Assembly: GCA_015847255.1 (NCBI GenBank)
Contig: JADLZK010010890.1
Span: 124,001-188,000, forward strand
Origin: Hyparrhenia diplandra
Taxonomy: Eukaryota > Streptophyta > Magnoliopsida > Poales > Poaceae
DNA: 64,000 bases
Direction of reading: 5' to 3'
Below are positions 1 through 12,733 of this stretch, piece after piece (within the stretch, counting starts at the first letter, position 1; each line of letters starts with the position of its first letter). Under the pieces are notes generated by a model. The model saw only the letters and a list, made by a program, of their open reading frames with translations, was not told where the DNA came from and did not search any database. A program made the translations under genes and the position numbers.

Positions 1-1393
1 TGGGCTCATGTTCTTTAAGGTATATAAGGAGAAACCAGTTAGATGCCGGGCTTCCTATTTTTGAATCAGAAAGCCTTAAGTGGCCAGGATTTGTGGCATG
101 CGATGTTGTAAATGGCAAAGCACTCACATGTTCAGCAACTGATGGTGATTGGTATATATGCCTCCTTAAACAGTTTGTTGTACTAAATGATGTTTTTTTT
201 CACAACAATTTTTGATCTACTGGCCGTCCTTTTTGGTATGCAGTATCTATAAGGTCTTCGACTTGAAGAACTATTCCTTTCTATATTCAATACCGGGTGA
301 AAACATAAAGGATATAAAAATGAGGTTTGCATTCTTTCCATTGGATTTTTATCTACCTTACTGTATTTTAGGGGCCAAAGGTGACTTGTTAACTTGTTAT
401 TTCAGTGATGGAACCATTATCTTGATATATGATAGAGCTCTGAGTCATGTTCCATTGAAGATATTATCAATTGAAGATGGGAAGCCACTGAAATCTGTTA
501 AGCTCTGGCTGCACCCCAACAAGAAAATTAGTTTTATTGAGCAGTACAATGAGAAGCTCCTTGTCAAGCAAGAGGAAGAGAACCTTCAGATAATTGATGT
601 ATGGCATGGTTCATGAGTGATTATTTTTGCCCTAGAGTAGGCCTTACATCCTTCGTCGAGCTTAATAATTTGACATCTCTATGTTGCGTTGAAGGTGTGG
701 GGTTCTGAGCTAATTGAAGTCAGTGGCACCAAATTTACGACCCATTTAGAATTCATTTTTTTCCATATGGGAACAATCTCTTCTTGACATTCCAAAACAG
801 AACGGTCACTGTGTGGAACTTGCGGGGAGAGCTTGTGACTTCATGTGAAGACCATCTGCTTTGGCATCATGATTGTAGCACCAACAATGTTTGCATCACT
901 AGTTACGAGGATCTTATTATCTCATACTGCAAATCAAAGGCAGTGGCTGAGGATGGTACAGGTGCAGTACTCAAACCATGATCATTTTCTTGAAAAATTG
1001 TTTGCAACCTTCCATTAATCATGATTTTGGAGCATACAATAGAATTTCTCCTTTCGGCTTAATTTGTTGAAATATGTGGGAGATTATTATCCTGACACAA
1101 CACTAGTGTCATCTGCAGTTACTCCATTTGGATCCATCAACGTGAGTGAAATGATGACGGGCAACTGCGTTACTAACTTGTCTGCCAACAACCTCAGCGT
1201 GGTCTCTCGCGGTAACAGTAACAGTAGCAGCAAGCGGTCCTTGGTCCAAAGCAACGTTTCAGAAGCACTGGAGGATGTCACGGCGCTGTTCTACGACGAG
1301 GAGATGAACGAAATCTATACCGGCAACAGTAAAGGGCTGGTGCATGTGTGGTCAAAGTCTAATAGGTCACACTCTATTTGCGCCAAACTGTGA
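1..1393 (+). CDS. WD40/transducin-like protein, 3' part, with one frameshift
   Basis: This is the 3' end of a plant WD40-repeat (transducin-like) gene cut by the left edge. I read five exons: 3-151, 244-324, 406-598, 695-961 and 1119-1393, joined by GT-AG introns with matching phases. Recognisable segments include VFDLKNYSFLYSI, VPLKILSIEDG, EKLLVKQEEENLQI, ELVTS and ALEDVTALFYDEEMNEIYTG followed by GLVHVWS, which match a conserved plant family as I remember it. In exon 4 the frame breaks at the T run 756-762: upstream codons read VWGSELIEVSGTKF, then TGA appears, while the family segment NLFLTFQNRTVTVWN continues in another frame. Exon 4 is 267 bases, and one extra base would fit both flanking phases. 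Either the gene is a pseudogene or a base is missing from the sequence. The protein ends SNRSHSICAKL, beyond where I recall the family ending at VHVWSN. The family is secure; the molecular function is unknown. Confidence 0.7.
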
Positions 1394-2660
1394 GGTTGCA
1401 GTCTCCTTGTAATGATCCTCTGTATTTTCGTGCTATATACCATGTTCAGCTAGTAACAGAAGTACTAGAACTAGAATGCTACAATTTGGTTTGTCTCCTC
1501 TTGAGGATGATGTGCAGCCCTGTGGGGCAAAACTGTTTATTTATCAACAGATAGAATTTTAGTCTCCAAGTCGAACTTGGTTGTTAATACCTACCATTCA
1601 ACCTTCTATCATTCTACCAAAGCTTCTTCAAGGAAGACTGAACATCTAAAGATACAGGCGTACAGGTGTGCGCTTTAATTTATTGTCATATGTAACACTA
1701 ATGATTTGCGAAAAACCAATGTGTTTCTCATACCGTTGTTGTCAGATTATGGAATTCGAATACCCAAAATCAGACATGTCTGATCAAGTGCTCTGTAAAT
1801 GATTTTCCATAATTTTGCTGACCTATTGAGTATTGACACCCAGCTGTAGGATCAGGTTCAGCACGGAACCTTGACAATTTTGGAAAACATGCGCGAAGAC
1901 AAAAAATGGCATATTCCTTTGGTGAAGGCAATGATAGGATAGCATTTTCCTCTATAAGTGAAAACATATTTCTGTATTCAAAGAACTTCAGTCCCACAAA
2001 ACTGCAGAATCGAAGTCTTGCAAATTGTTTTCATATGTAACAAAGGATTTGTGTAATGCATGCCTTTTCAGATAACTGTTTTCCTTTGCCTGTAAGTAGG
2101 TGGAATTTAACCGTATTTCTTTGTCTATATAAGCAGGTGGAATTTAACGGTATTTGATAATTCTATTTAACTCGCTTGCAAACAAAGAACATTTGGAAGA
2201 TGTGTAGCCCATTGCCTACACCATTAGCTTTGCGGCGATAGTACGTGACCTGCACTGCTGCACATTCTGAAACTCATGCTAATATGCCATCCTTTTGTAC
2301 ATAGCAATCAGAACAGAATTTACAATTCCCCAAGAATTGGATATCAATTAATGCCAGGTTCTGGAACCTGATGGGACAAACGACAGCCAAGAAAATGACA
2401 TGTTAACACAGTTGGTGAAGACAGCACCTGGACATTATTTCCTCAACAATGAAAACATAATATTGGTTTTACAAAAAACCTGCCACTGCAGGTCTCCAAC
2501 AAAATTCCAGAACCAATACAGGAAATGTGGAGCGAACAGAGATCCTACATATTTACATCACTCTAGAGAATGAAACATTTTAGCTTTCTACCTAGAGGGT
2601 TCACAAATGCAACGAACAAATGAAACATTGCAGACCACAATCTGACAGAAGCACAAGGAA
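1394..2660. other. Intergenic between two convergent genes
   Basis: This stretch holds the 3' flanks of the WD40-like gene (+) and the MinE gene (-). I see no coding exon. There is a short imperfect direct repeat near 2,095-2,155 (AGGTGGAATTTAAC twice). The MinE 3' UTR and poly(A) site should lie on the minus strand below 2,661. Confidence 0.5.
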
Positions 2661-5600
2661 TTAGTTCTCATTGGGTATAAAGAAGTCAAAGGTGACATCG
2701 ACGTTCCCTGATGATTCTCCTGTGTCCTTGAAGTCGACGCCAACAATTTTCCCTCTGTACTGCTCTTCAGATTCCTGGTACTCTGGCTTCACACGGCGCA
2801 CAGGGACAGTCACAGAGTACACGGTGCCAAGGCCAGCATCAGTAGAGATATCCACTTGGACGTTATCCCTTGATTCTATCTCAACAAACTCAGACAATGC
2901 CTCAATGACGTGCTCCACGATCTTTTTCTTTGCTTCATCACTGACTTCACACCTGTCAGAGAATAGGATCATCTTAAGCCTCTGTTTTGCGATGTTTGCA
3001 TTGGAGGTATCCTTCATCGTTGGTGCAGGAAACATTATCTTCCACGCTAATTTCAGACGGTCAAGAAATCCCATGTTAACAACATTGTGAAGGAAGCTTT
3101 CCACATCTTGAGTTATAGGAGAAAAACCCTTCCTAGAAAGAGCATTGGTCTGGGTGGATCTCCGAGAACACCTTTGATGTTCAATGCATAGCCGGTTGTG
3201 ATTGCTAGATGCTCCATGAGGAAGAGTACAAAAGTGACCCTGCAGCATGACATAACTAAAAATGGTAAGAATTCCAGTATATTCATTACATGATTTACAT
3301 CATGTGCAATCCCAGAAAGATCCAACTCCCAATCCTAAACTCAACTCACCATACTGAAACTTGCAAGAACTTGAATAATATCAGAGCTGTATACAGTAAC
3401 AGTTCAACAAGTAGCACAATTACACTAGCTTAGCTGTCTAAATACACACATCACATGTATGTTGAGTCATTGCATAAGCAAGCATACATTCAGGCCTTTT
3501 ATAACAAAGATAAACTGAAGAAATATGCATGAACAATGATAGTATAACTACAGGGCGGAAACAAACCGCACTTGTTCAAGTGAACACATCATATATGCAC
3601 AAAGTTAGCCTCAGCTGTTCTCTTAACTAATAATGACAAGGCCAGCCTACTCTCATTTTGCAATGAAAAAACAAATGATGCTTAGCTTGAGGTTTATATC
3701 AAAGAATTAGCATACATGATGTGTAGGACCTGTAATTAGCATATACAGCATATAAACTGATTGCAATGGAAAAGACCAATAAGAAAGTAGACAAAGTGGT
3801 TGAGTTCAGACAGAGCACCACCAAGTGGGATACAAAAGCTGTACATATAAGTCAACACATAAAAACATGAAGAGAAAATCCTTTCACCAGAAAATCAAAC
3901 ACGGGGCACTTATACATGGTAGGACAATATACACACGATACAATCAGTAACTCGAGAAGTGCAAATTTGAGCCAATCCAAAGTTCACAACAAATGGGTCC
4001 ATGACACCAGCTTTCCATAGGGAAATTTTGCTATGGGACACCAGCTTTCCAACTAGGAAATATGCCCAGTACCATTATGAAATCGTGTTTCTTTGCCACA
4101 AGACACTGTGGCCATTTAAATATTAATTTTCGCAGTTTAGAGTGATACCGGGTAGTGAAAAGGCCATATTGCCCCTGTGGTCATCTTCCTCCTATTGATG
4201 TTGCATCCATGTCCTCCCCCATCGCTGGCAGGTAGGATTCGCTCTGGCAAACTCCAGTACCGCCACCCCAACTGGATCTCTCTATTGCTGCGTTATTTGC
4301 CGGCCGTGTCTCCGCCGCCCTAGCAGCACCGTCCGAAGCAAACCTTGCGCAGCTCTCCGCTGCCATCATAGCCGGGACATACCGCAGTACACAGGAGATG
4401 GCGTTGCAAATGTGGAGGCTTGGTGTCAAATAGTGAGGACGCCTTCTGATTCTCTTGCAGTGCCAAGGGAGGAGAGGATATGGAGGGAGATGGCCAGAAT
4501 CATGAGATCGGGAGTTTGAGTGAAGCTTCAACCATGGCAATGGTGGTGGCGATGCGGCCATATGAAGCAGTGTGGTGGAGAGAAGAGTGGTGGTGCGGGA
4601 GCGGCGTGCGTGCAGACTGCTCGGGGTGTCTGTTAGAGAGGAGGAGAAAAGGGAAGGGACCGACAGAGAGGTTGGTTGGAGCCATTAATGACAGTCAGCG
4701 ATTGACGAGATAGGAAGAATAATGTTAACAATTGACGGATGTAGGGGCAATGGAAAGGAAGAGTAAAGGAGCGTCATGGAGGTGAGATTAAAGGAGCAGG
4801 CGTTAATGGATTTCAGTTTTTCCATTAATTAATGGAGGAAGGAGAGAGATAAGGCTGCCGGGTGGAGATGAGCGTCATGTTTTAGTGCCGTTTCTCTGTC
4901 CTAAATTGTGAAAATGAATATTTTAACAGTTGCGGTGTCCGGCAGCAAAGAAACACGATTTCATAATGGTGCTGAGCATATTCTGAGTTGGCGTTGTCCA
5001 TCAGCAAATAACACGTTTGTCCGGTGTCCCCCAAAAAAAATTCCCTTTTCTATATCCTAATGCTTACATTATGAACTCAAAGATATTTGGAATCCAAGAA
5101 TGTGCATCCCTACAAGCTAGAATACGAGTGGAAACAACAAAGTGATACAAAAGCAGCAAAACATTTGGACCCAAGAATGTTGGGGCAAGCAAAATAATAA
5201 AATGCCAAATCTAGGAAAAATGGAGATTTAAAAGTAAAAACTAATCCTTAGCCCTTGTTTGGTAAGGTTTCTTTGCAAACGACTTGATCGAAGAAGACAA
5301 GAAGCTGGAGAAGCCACATTTAGGTGCCGTGGTTTCACCATTCTAGTACAAAAGAGCTTCTCCCCTCTGCTACCGTTTGGCAGGATCAAAGAGGGCATTG
5401 ACGTTGTCCAGAAATGCAGGTGTTCTAGTGGGCCTACCTCACACTAGCATGGGCAGAATCTCTAGTTTGTCATTTACACTAGTCGACTCAATCCATGTGA
5501 TTTACCAAACCAATTCCCCCATTCCCGGTTACTAACAGGCACTTGCACATTTAGCCAACCAATCAACACAAAAATGCACTTCGCACATTCAGACTGACCC

Positions 5601-5929
5601 AAGGCAGCACCAGCCTCAACCTGTCACCCACCCAACCCATCGGAGGCACACACAAACCCTGAAGAGTAACAACCGCACCGCGGGCTTCCAGCAGCCTACC
5701 GGAGCATCACCCGGAAGAGATTTGGGCCTCCCCAGCCAACCGAATGCCCAAACTCGTGCAAATCCCACTTCTAACAGGCACTAAATGGTAGGGTTTAGGG
5801 GACGGGAGCGGGAGTCCAGACCTTGGGGCCTGCGGCACGACGGAGCGGCGGGCGAAGCGAGGACGCGGACGGCGCGAGAACCGTGCCGGAGTCAGCGCCG
5901 ACGCAGCCGCCGGAGATGGACATCGCCAT
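2661..5929 (-). CDS. MINE1: Chloroplast division-site factor MinE
   Basis: Nuclear gene for plastid MinE (ARC12-type), which with MinD places the FtsZ ring during chloroplast division. There are two coding exons: 5822-5929 (36 codons, ATG at 5929) and 2661-3239 (192 codons plus stop), both phase 0, giving 228 residues, close to the roughly 229 of Arabidopsis MinE1. Exon 1 encodes an Ala/Ser/Arg-rich leader (MAMSISGG... ending RRAAGPK) typical of a transit peptide. The MinE part starts with an amphipathic segment, MGFLDRLKLAWKIMF (about 92-106), then the anti-MinCD stretch ANIAKQRLKMIL (about 117-128), then the topological-specificity domain with VEIESRDNVQV. The plant-specific C-terminus ends GNVDVTFDFFIPNEN. 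The donor at 5821/5820 reads AAG|GTCTGG and the acceptor CTGCAG|GGT. The 2.58 kb intron contains a Mutator-like element. The second exon is certain; exon 1 is inferred from its ATG, phase and leader composition. Confidence 0.9.
4020..5045. mobile_element. Mutator-like element in the MinE intron (possible Pack-MULE)
   Basis: The ends are long inverted repeats of about 130 bp: the left starts GGGAAATTTTGCTATGGG, and the right, read inverted, starts GGGAATTTTTTTTGGGG. Both then share an ATTATGAAATCGTGTTTC segment. Nine-base flanks are similar: CTTTCCATA at 4011-4019 and TTTTCTATA at 5046-5054 (7 of 9), fitting an old 9-bp Mutator target duplication. No transposase is visible. The interior (about 4,170-4,760) is GC-rich and holds open frames on both strands with no recognisable domain, so it could be captured gene sequence. 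Confidence 0.7.
5055..5821. other. Remainder of MinE intron
   Basis: Intronic on the minus strand. It begins CCCTTGTTTGGTAAGG near 5,251, a style common at grass MITE ends, and CTAACAGGCAC occurs near 5,532 and 5,772. I could not pair clean terminal repeats, so no element is called. No coding exon was recognised. Confidence 0.4.
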
Positions 5930-7757
5930 GGATGCGGCTGTGCTAGGGTTTTGCTCCCCTTTTCCTCTCTTTTTTTTTTTTCGCTTTGTCCTCAGTGACG
6001 GCCGTTGGTGGAGTGGGCTGAAGAACTACTTGGAATTTGGAAGGAAGTTGGGACGGCTGTGTAGGTGCCAGGTGGCACGTGGGACCCGAGTGGAGTTTGG
6101 CTGTGGAGTGGGACCGGCATGTCATCGACCGATGTGGACAGCCTGAGAAAGGTTGTACCTACCGGCCAACTACTTGGGCGTTTGGTTTGAGACTTTAAAA
6201 ATTTTCATGGATTATTTTTTTCTCTAAAGTAAACTTATTGCTATGTTTGGTTTGAGACTTCAAAAGTTACGAGAATGATCCTGACGACAAAACAAGATGC
6301 CCAGACTCTCTATTCGTGACGGATAAATTGCCGTGGTATTAAAGGAACTTGGTTAGAGAAAGAGGACAACAGTAGAACTAGACGAATACACCGTGCGTTG
6401 TTGCTTGGAAAGCCACGGGGATTACAGATGAAATTACTACTTATATTATTTATATAAATAAATAATTAACATAACGTATGTTAGGGAATGTTGCAATGAT
6501 TTCGAAATCTACTATTTTACATTCCCCGTGCGTGTCGCTAGTACGAAGACGGAATATTAATATGTTAGAATGTTAATAGCTAAAAATCAGGATATGTATA
6601 TATATGGTGTGATGAATCAAAGACATACACATAAAAAAACACTTATAGTTGTGGGACCTATCACTAAAACCTTGGTGCTCCATCTCATCACGTTAAAAAA
6701 TTGTGCCGCCCTGTTAAAAGAAAAAGGAAAAATCAACGCATATTGCCTCACATGGACATGCAGATAGGCTCTCTCAGCCACTCGATCCTCTTGCCACTCT
6801 TCTTCTCCACCACGGACGCTTCCTGCTTCCTCCATTTTTTCTCTCTCCCTTCTAGAGATATCTCCCTCATCCCGTGCATGGCAGGAAGCATGAAGCTGGC
6901 AAAGGTACGGTGACTGTCGTGGCTGTGGTTGTTGATGACAGCAAGGGCATCGTGCCACACATCTCGGCATGTAAGCGTGGGCTAGACACAAATCAAGCTT
7001 CCGGCGTTGAGATCCAGCCTATAAGGCGGACGACTGCCAGGGCTGGGGATGGTACCGCCGGTGAGCAGTGAGCAGGCCGTCACAGGCAAACGGGCGGCGT
7101 TGCAGCATCGCCGACCGGAGCGGAGGTGATGTTGAGCCCCGGCCGGATATCTGAAGGCAGATGGAGGCAGCTCGACGCATGACGTGGTGTGGTGCTGGTG
7201 TGCTGCCGAGCGGATGTGGAACAGAGATATTTAAACTCAATTTTGCGGTGGCCTTTGGTTTTCTTCAGTACACTTTAGCTCTGCTTGCATTTGTTTGCAT
7301 TGGCAGTTATCTTATGGTACTTGAATGCATGGTGCGCTAGTGGCAGTTTTTTTTGCTGGAGGAATCGGTAGTGGGCTGCGGCAGTGGAGATTGTGAAATG
7401 GTTTCTGTTACTCCTCATTGATGCGCACGAAGGAACGAATGCGAAGGGAAACTGAACGAATGCTGCTGAGGTGCTTGTGGTGGTGGGATGAGTGGGGCCG
7501 GCTGCTGAGGTGGCACCCTTGCACGTCGAGAGAAATCCCCTAGTGGGGGTTTCTCATATAGGTGTTATAGATGTCTAGCAATTTTGAGTTGGAAGCAAAC
7601 TTTGGTAATTAAGAACCTAGATAAACACTTTGGTGCACGAAGGGAGAGGAACTTGATAAGGGTTGAGGCCGATTGAGAAAGTGGCAACGCCCACAGGGAG
7701 CGAGCCCTGAAACTAAATGTCGACGGAGCTTTCAGAGAAACTGATAGGAATGGGGGA
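5930..7757. other. Intergenic, upstream of MinE
   Basis: The first part should contain the MinE promoter (minus strand). A TTTGGTTTGAGACTT motif occurs twice (about 6,182 and 6,246). Open frames at 6,570-7,240 overlap on both strands and show no family signature. One short stretch near 6,912-6,950 reads VAVVVDDSKG, which faintly resembles a universal-stress-protein start, but nothing follows it. Confidence 0.35.
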
Positions 7758-7960
7758 TGGAGTTATGTTATTAGAGATGAAGGTGGAGCTGACAGTGGTT
7801 GTCTTTAGGATGACAGTGCTTTGCTTGCAGCCCAATGCATCTAGAGCTGATCGCTTGCACAGAAGGGGTGAAGGCAGTAGTGGGGCTGAGCATAAATGAC
7901 GTCATCATGGAGATTGATGCACAACAGGTGGTGGAGTCCCTTCTTGGCGATGTGATAAGG
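7758..7960 (+). pseudogene. RNase H-like (RVT_3 type) fragment
   Basis: The plus strand encodes SYVIRDEGG from 7,761 in one frame, then a longer piece in another frame from 7,844 to 7,960: ELIACTEGVKAVVGLSIND followed by VIMEIDAQQVVESLLGD. The E...D spacing and DAQQVVESL motif match the plant RNase H-like domain found at the ends of LINE-derived genes. It is frameshifted and isolated with no reverse transcriptase beside it, so it is a decayed relic. Confidence 0.6.
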
Positions 7961-9557
7961 ACGTCGATCTTCAGATGTCTTCGTTCATCCTTATTATGTA
8001 AGATCCAATGACTCAAGCTCTAATATGACAATTAAAATCTAGTTGTGAGCTCGTTCTTATCTGATCCTTCTCACAGTTTTGAGAATAGACTACTATCTAA
8101 TGATATTATCTTGCTTAGGAATATGGGAGAAGATCATAAAGTACTTAGAGAAAGGTGTGGAGGAGGAAAAGACCACTCCAACACAAGCTAGAGGCGACTT
8201 CAAGTCTACCTTAGTCATCACTGTAATAAAACGGACGCCTAGGATGTATCCGGTCTCCGTTTATGACGATCCACCTACCAACGCAAAGCTAATCTCATAA
8301 GCTAACCAATAGCTTTGGTTTAAGGTACAAATTCTACCGGAATCAATGGGAATCATCAAAACAAGTCAGCGTCCATAGTATGTGATGCGTCCCATCTTTG
8401 GTCCGTTGGGCCGTGTATCATCCTTGAGCTAGTTAGGGGGGCGCGTCTAGGGGCAACGATGACCCTTAGACCTTATAGTCATTCGTCGTCATCATCATCA
8501 TTAGGTTTGGTTTTTTGCTTTAGAACAATCTATTCTTCGGTTGTGAACTCCACTTTCGTGAACTTAATCATACATTTGTATCAATTGAGATGCGTACTTT
8601 CAAGTTTTTGCTTGTATTATTCATTTCACAGGCAGGTATTAGCCTTCTTGGCAAGGTCAACCAGATTAGTGACACCATTGATAACCAAAGGAGTCGTGGT
8701 GTTAAGATTGTAGGTTTCGTGTCTTTTGATCTAAACCTAGAGCAGTGTGTCGTGCTCCACAACGCTCCACAAAAACGATAATTATCATGACCTGATGGAA
8801 GCCCGTCCCCATGATGGTTTAGGCTATCCTTGGTGGGTGGTCCGGTGCACGAGTTGAAGGCCTTGTTAACAGATAATTTTACTTTCTTTCAAGTAAAATA
8901 TGTGCCATGAATAGCACAAGAATTAGCTTCGTTAGGAAGTATGAGGAACGGGTTAGTGTCCTAAGTGCTAGACGTTGTGCCAGATTGTATCATGAATTTG
9001 GTGTCAAGCGATTTGGGTGACATGATTGAGTAACGGAATCCAAATTTACTTTCAAAAAAGATTAACTTTGTTTTGAGCATTTTTTTTAAAAGAAAAACTT
9101 GCATAGATTAGTTTCTAAGCGTCGGATTTTTGGATGGCTGGGTCAGGATTGTTTGTCTGGCTAGGCAACGATTGACAGGCTTCAATCTAAACACGTCCAT
9201 ACAGCATAATGCCTAGGACACAACCACCAACTGATTCGTTCCATGGTTGATGTGCTGCTTTATACTCAATCCTTGCTTTGTTGTACAGAGGAAGACCCGA
9301 ATTGCCAGATGGATACCGTGCTCTGTTGTTTTTGGATCGCATGGTTCTTTATTGTATCATGGTTACTGTATTGGGTGCCATGGCTTCATCACCTGCTCCC
9401 ATCACAACTACTGAACTAAGAACATTTGAGTGTAATAGATGTGTGTACTAGCGTCCTAGGACTAGTACTTACATATCACATTTGAGTTTCCGGATAACCG
9501 GGGGTGCTTCAAAGAGATTATTGGGTTACAATTCATGTTCTTTTTGGGAGAAATTCC
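7961..9557. other. Intergenic, no recognised gene
   Basis: Short open frames occur (for example 8,459-8,781) but overlap on both strands and carry no motif I know. The segment below 9,558 contains the 3' flank of the NdhU gene on the minus strand. Confidence 0.4.
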
Positions 9558-12500
9558 TCATTTGTTGAGGGTCACTGAGAGAACAACAGAGAGCAAGAAC
9601 CACACAAGGAGGAAGTAGCCAACGAGCTTGGTTGGATACTCATTTTCTGGTTCCTGTTTCATCAATCATGCAAAACCGTTAGCCAAGTTAAGCACAACAA
9701 AGAGAAACACTTCAAATGAATTTTAATCTTTGTTAGTAGTTCAAGGAAACAATGTCCTAGCAGACTAATGAAAATTTGCAATTTCAAAATTGACATTGCT
9801 TGTTTATGTATCATTAACATGTTGGACCTACGTGTCATCCTCACAATCAATAGACATTCTCAAAAACAACATCATTAGTTCATTATGGAGTAAAATTTTT
9901 CCACTTTTTCCATATTTTAATCTGAAGGGAATAAATTATTCTATTGATCTAATTGTCCCAAGTGAGCTACTTTATACTCAATAATGGATCCATGAGCCCT
10001 ACTAAATAAAACAATAGTTGGTTTATCTTGTTTTGCAATAACGATTTCATTCATACTATATTTAGAAGCTACAATTCCTAAGAAAATTATGGGGCATGTT
10101 GAGTAATTTTTTTCAAAGGAATATTAAAAAAATAATAGGACAAGTCATCTTCATAAAAACCCAGTTTTGCTTTGAGCTGATGCAAACCTGTGGAGGATCT
10201 GGTGCCATCTCCAAAGGATCAACTTGAAATGGCCACACATATCGCTCAGGCTGTCCACTCCTTGACAAGCTCCAATCATATAATCTTCGTTCTTCCTCAG
10301 TTGATAGTATGGTAAATGATTCCTACAATGGTGCATATATGATTGAAGAACAGGAAATGATTGAAGTGAGGCATTATGACTCCTATTTTAGGCTGAGAAC
10401 CTTTATGAGGTCATATTCCTTGTGAAGCTCCTCTTCTTCTAGTTCTTTGCTATTTAGTTCTTCACACTTCTTCTCGTACGCAGCTTTTACCTGTTTCAAG
10501 GCCAAACTCAGTTACTAAGGGTTTTTGGTTTCAGGAATTATCCTATCCTTGATGAGGTGGTGCACCATGAGTTCATTTCATGATTTTTGGTGGAATTATC
10601 CCATTATTAGCTTATGAGGGATGAGGTGGTGAAGAATCAACCCATCTATTCTAATCAGCAAACAAAAAGCGAGGGGCGAGAAGATGATGGACCATTCTCA
10701 AACCAAACACACCTTAAAGGATCTTAGTACTCAGCAGAAAGTATCTACCAACTAGTGTTCAACAAAGGCGTTCATAAAGTTTTAAAGAGAGATTGAGAGT
10801 AACACAATGTATACAAGTAAAATTGTTCCAGCTAGTATAAAAGGGAACAAGACTGAATTTAAATCCACTCTCTCGATTTCAGGCTCTATATTTTCTGGTC
10901 TCTATGAGCTATGTGAAAGAAAAACAATGCACTTGATGACCATGAGAATTTAGTTTATGCATATATCTGTTTGTTTAGACTCCAGAGCTAACTTAATCTC
11001 ATAGTGTATAATTTTGGCTTTTAGCTTGAATACTCACCAAATATCATGATATAGTTAAAAGTTTCTTTGGCACAGATTTTCATTATTAGAATTGAGTGCT
11101 CTACTATGTGAACATAACACCATAGCATATAGCTATATGGTTGTCAGATGCAAGTAGAAAGCTAGCCATAATGGAGCCAGTCACTTTATTGTTTGGTACC
11201 AACTAAAATCTGCAAAAGTTTCCCAATCTTTGCATCTACAAGGTACTTTGTTAATGCCATTGTAATGAGATGCATACTATTTGAGGGGCAGGCCATCGCA
11301 CAGTGGTATGGAGATTGTTTAACCTGTTTATTTCCAGGTCAGGCCTCCATCTCGAGTGGATACCAAAGCTCATGGGATCCTTTAAAAGAAAGAAAAAACC
11401 ACACATGTGCAAAATTTTTAATTTACCTCATCGGTAGAAGCTAGCCTGGTGATTCCAAGCCTCCCATAGTGATCAGCATCTGTAATTGCTGCAAGTTTGG
11501 GAAATATTGTTAAATATGTAACAGTAGTGTGCAAAGTAGAAACATCTTCCAGAACCGGCATAACATTGTGGCTAAATTAACATATTGTGCAAGGGAGCTT
11601 TAACTTCAAATGCCATACATCGATGTGGCCAACGGAACTTTAACTTCAAATTAACTTCTTGCACAAGGGAACTTTAACTTCAAAAATGCCATACTCAAGG
11701 CCACTTAGTTTACCACTTACTGGAAGCAGGGTGTCCAATTGAAAGGGGCAAACAAGCCATACATCTAAGTGGCAACTCACTATACATTTAATTCAAATTA
11801 ATTCATCATCCAAAGCTATCCACTACATGCAATCCTACAATAATTGAAAAGGGAAATTAAATCATATTGGTATACAGACACTTTCAGCATGCTAGACAAA
11901 ACAAACATTATCCAATGCAACTAAATTATCAGTAAACATTATACTGACATTTCCCTTTTTTTTTACTGAGATACATTACAGTTTTTCTTGCCACATAATA
12001 TTGTAACCCTATCAAAATATCTATAGCTAATATTAAAGAGCCAAATTTCTACCACTAATTTTCATGCAGCTTTGGCAGTTCAGAAAAAGTTCCTACGTCC
12101 GTTTTTGTCCTTGAGATGGAACTTTTCCCGCACAGAATGGTAAGGTTCCATACGTGATCTCGACTTATGATCCGTGAGTTAGAAGAACTTGCTTCCAACA
12201 ATACTACAGTGTACAATTTCAAGACGAATCGGGTTCGTTTGCAGCGCCCGGAAATACAAATAAATAAACAGATCAAAGCACCCTAGTCCCCAATTCCCAA
12301 ACTGAAATTTGTATAAGCAGCTTCACATCACCCAATTCACATATGATCAACAAAACCAACAAAAGGAATCGAATGCGTCAAACGACTCAAGAAACAGATG
12401 CACGCGCGCACCAAGGCCGCGCATCGCCTTCTGCACGTTGTCGGCGGAGATGATGGAGTAGGGCGGCCGCGTGGAGGTCGCGGCGCCTCCGGCGACGTCT

Positions 12501-12733
12501 GTGCCCGCGTCGGGGTCCGCCACCGCAGAGGCGCCCTCCGAGGCCGCGGCCCCACCTTCGGCAGCGGCAGCGGCAGCGCACCGCCGCGCGCGGCGGAACG
12601 ACGAGGTGGCGAGTCGGGTGGAGATGAGTTGGAGACGGCGGAGGCCCAGCGCGGAGTATGAGGAGGCGGAAGGTGATGCTGCGGGCGCCATGGCGCGTGG
12701 CAACGGAGGGGAGGTGATGCCCACGGCAGCCAT
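9558..12733 (-). CDS. ndhU: Chloroplast NDH complex subunit NdhU (CRRL-like)
   Basis: Five exons on the minus strand, all with GT-AG borders and consistent phases: 12412-12733, 11427-11488, 10401-10490, 10188-10322 and 9558-9653, giving 234 residues. The N-terminus is Ala/Ser/Arg-rich (transit peptide). A J-like domain follows (DHYGRLGITRLASTDEV, KAAYEKKCEEL, then ESFTILSTEEERRLYDWSLS) with no HPD motif, so it should not act as an ordinary DnaJ co-chaperone. Next comes PERYVWPFQVD, and a C-terminal membrane segment KLVGYFLLVWFLLSVVLSVT (about 212-231) ending LNK. This architecture matches NdhU/CRRL, a membrane-anchored part of the ferredoxin-binding region of the thylakoid NDH complex used in cyclic electron flow. 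The 5' leader is TCTCT-rich. Family assignment is from memory of motifs, but the fit runs along the whole protein. Confidence 0.85.
11580..11700. repeat. Short local duplication in NdhU intron 1
   Basis: AACTTTAACTTCAAA recurs three times within about 100 bases together with GCAAGGGA and ATGCCATAC, so a small segment has been duplicated. It lies in the intron between exons 1 and 2 and affects no exon. Confidence 0.5.

Noticed and set aside
2671..3090. 139-codon plus-strand frame
   Set aside because: It lies entirely antisense to the MinE second exon, which is a clear match.
6874..7071. Possible universal-stress-protein start (VAVVVDDSKG)
   Set aside because: Only about ten residues match and the frame then loses any resemblance.
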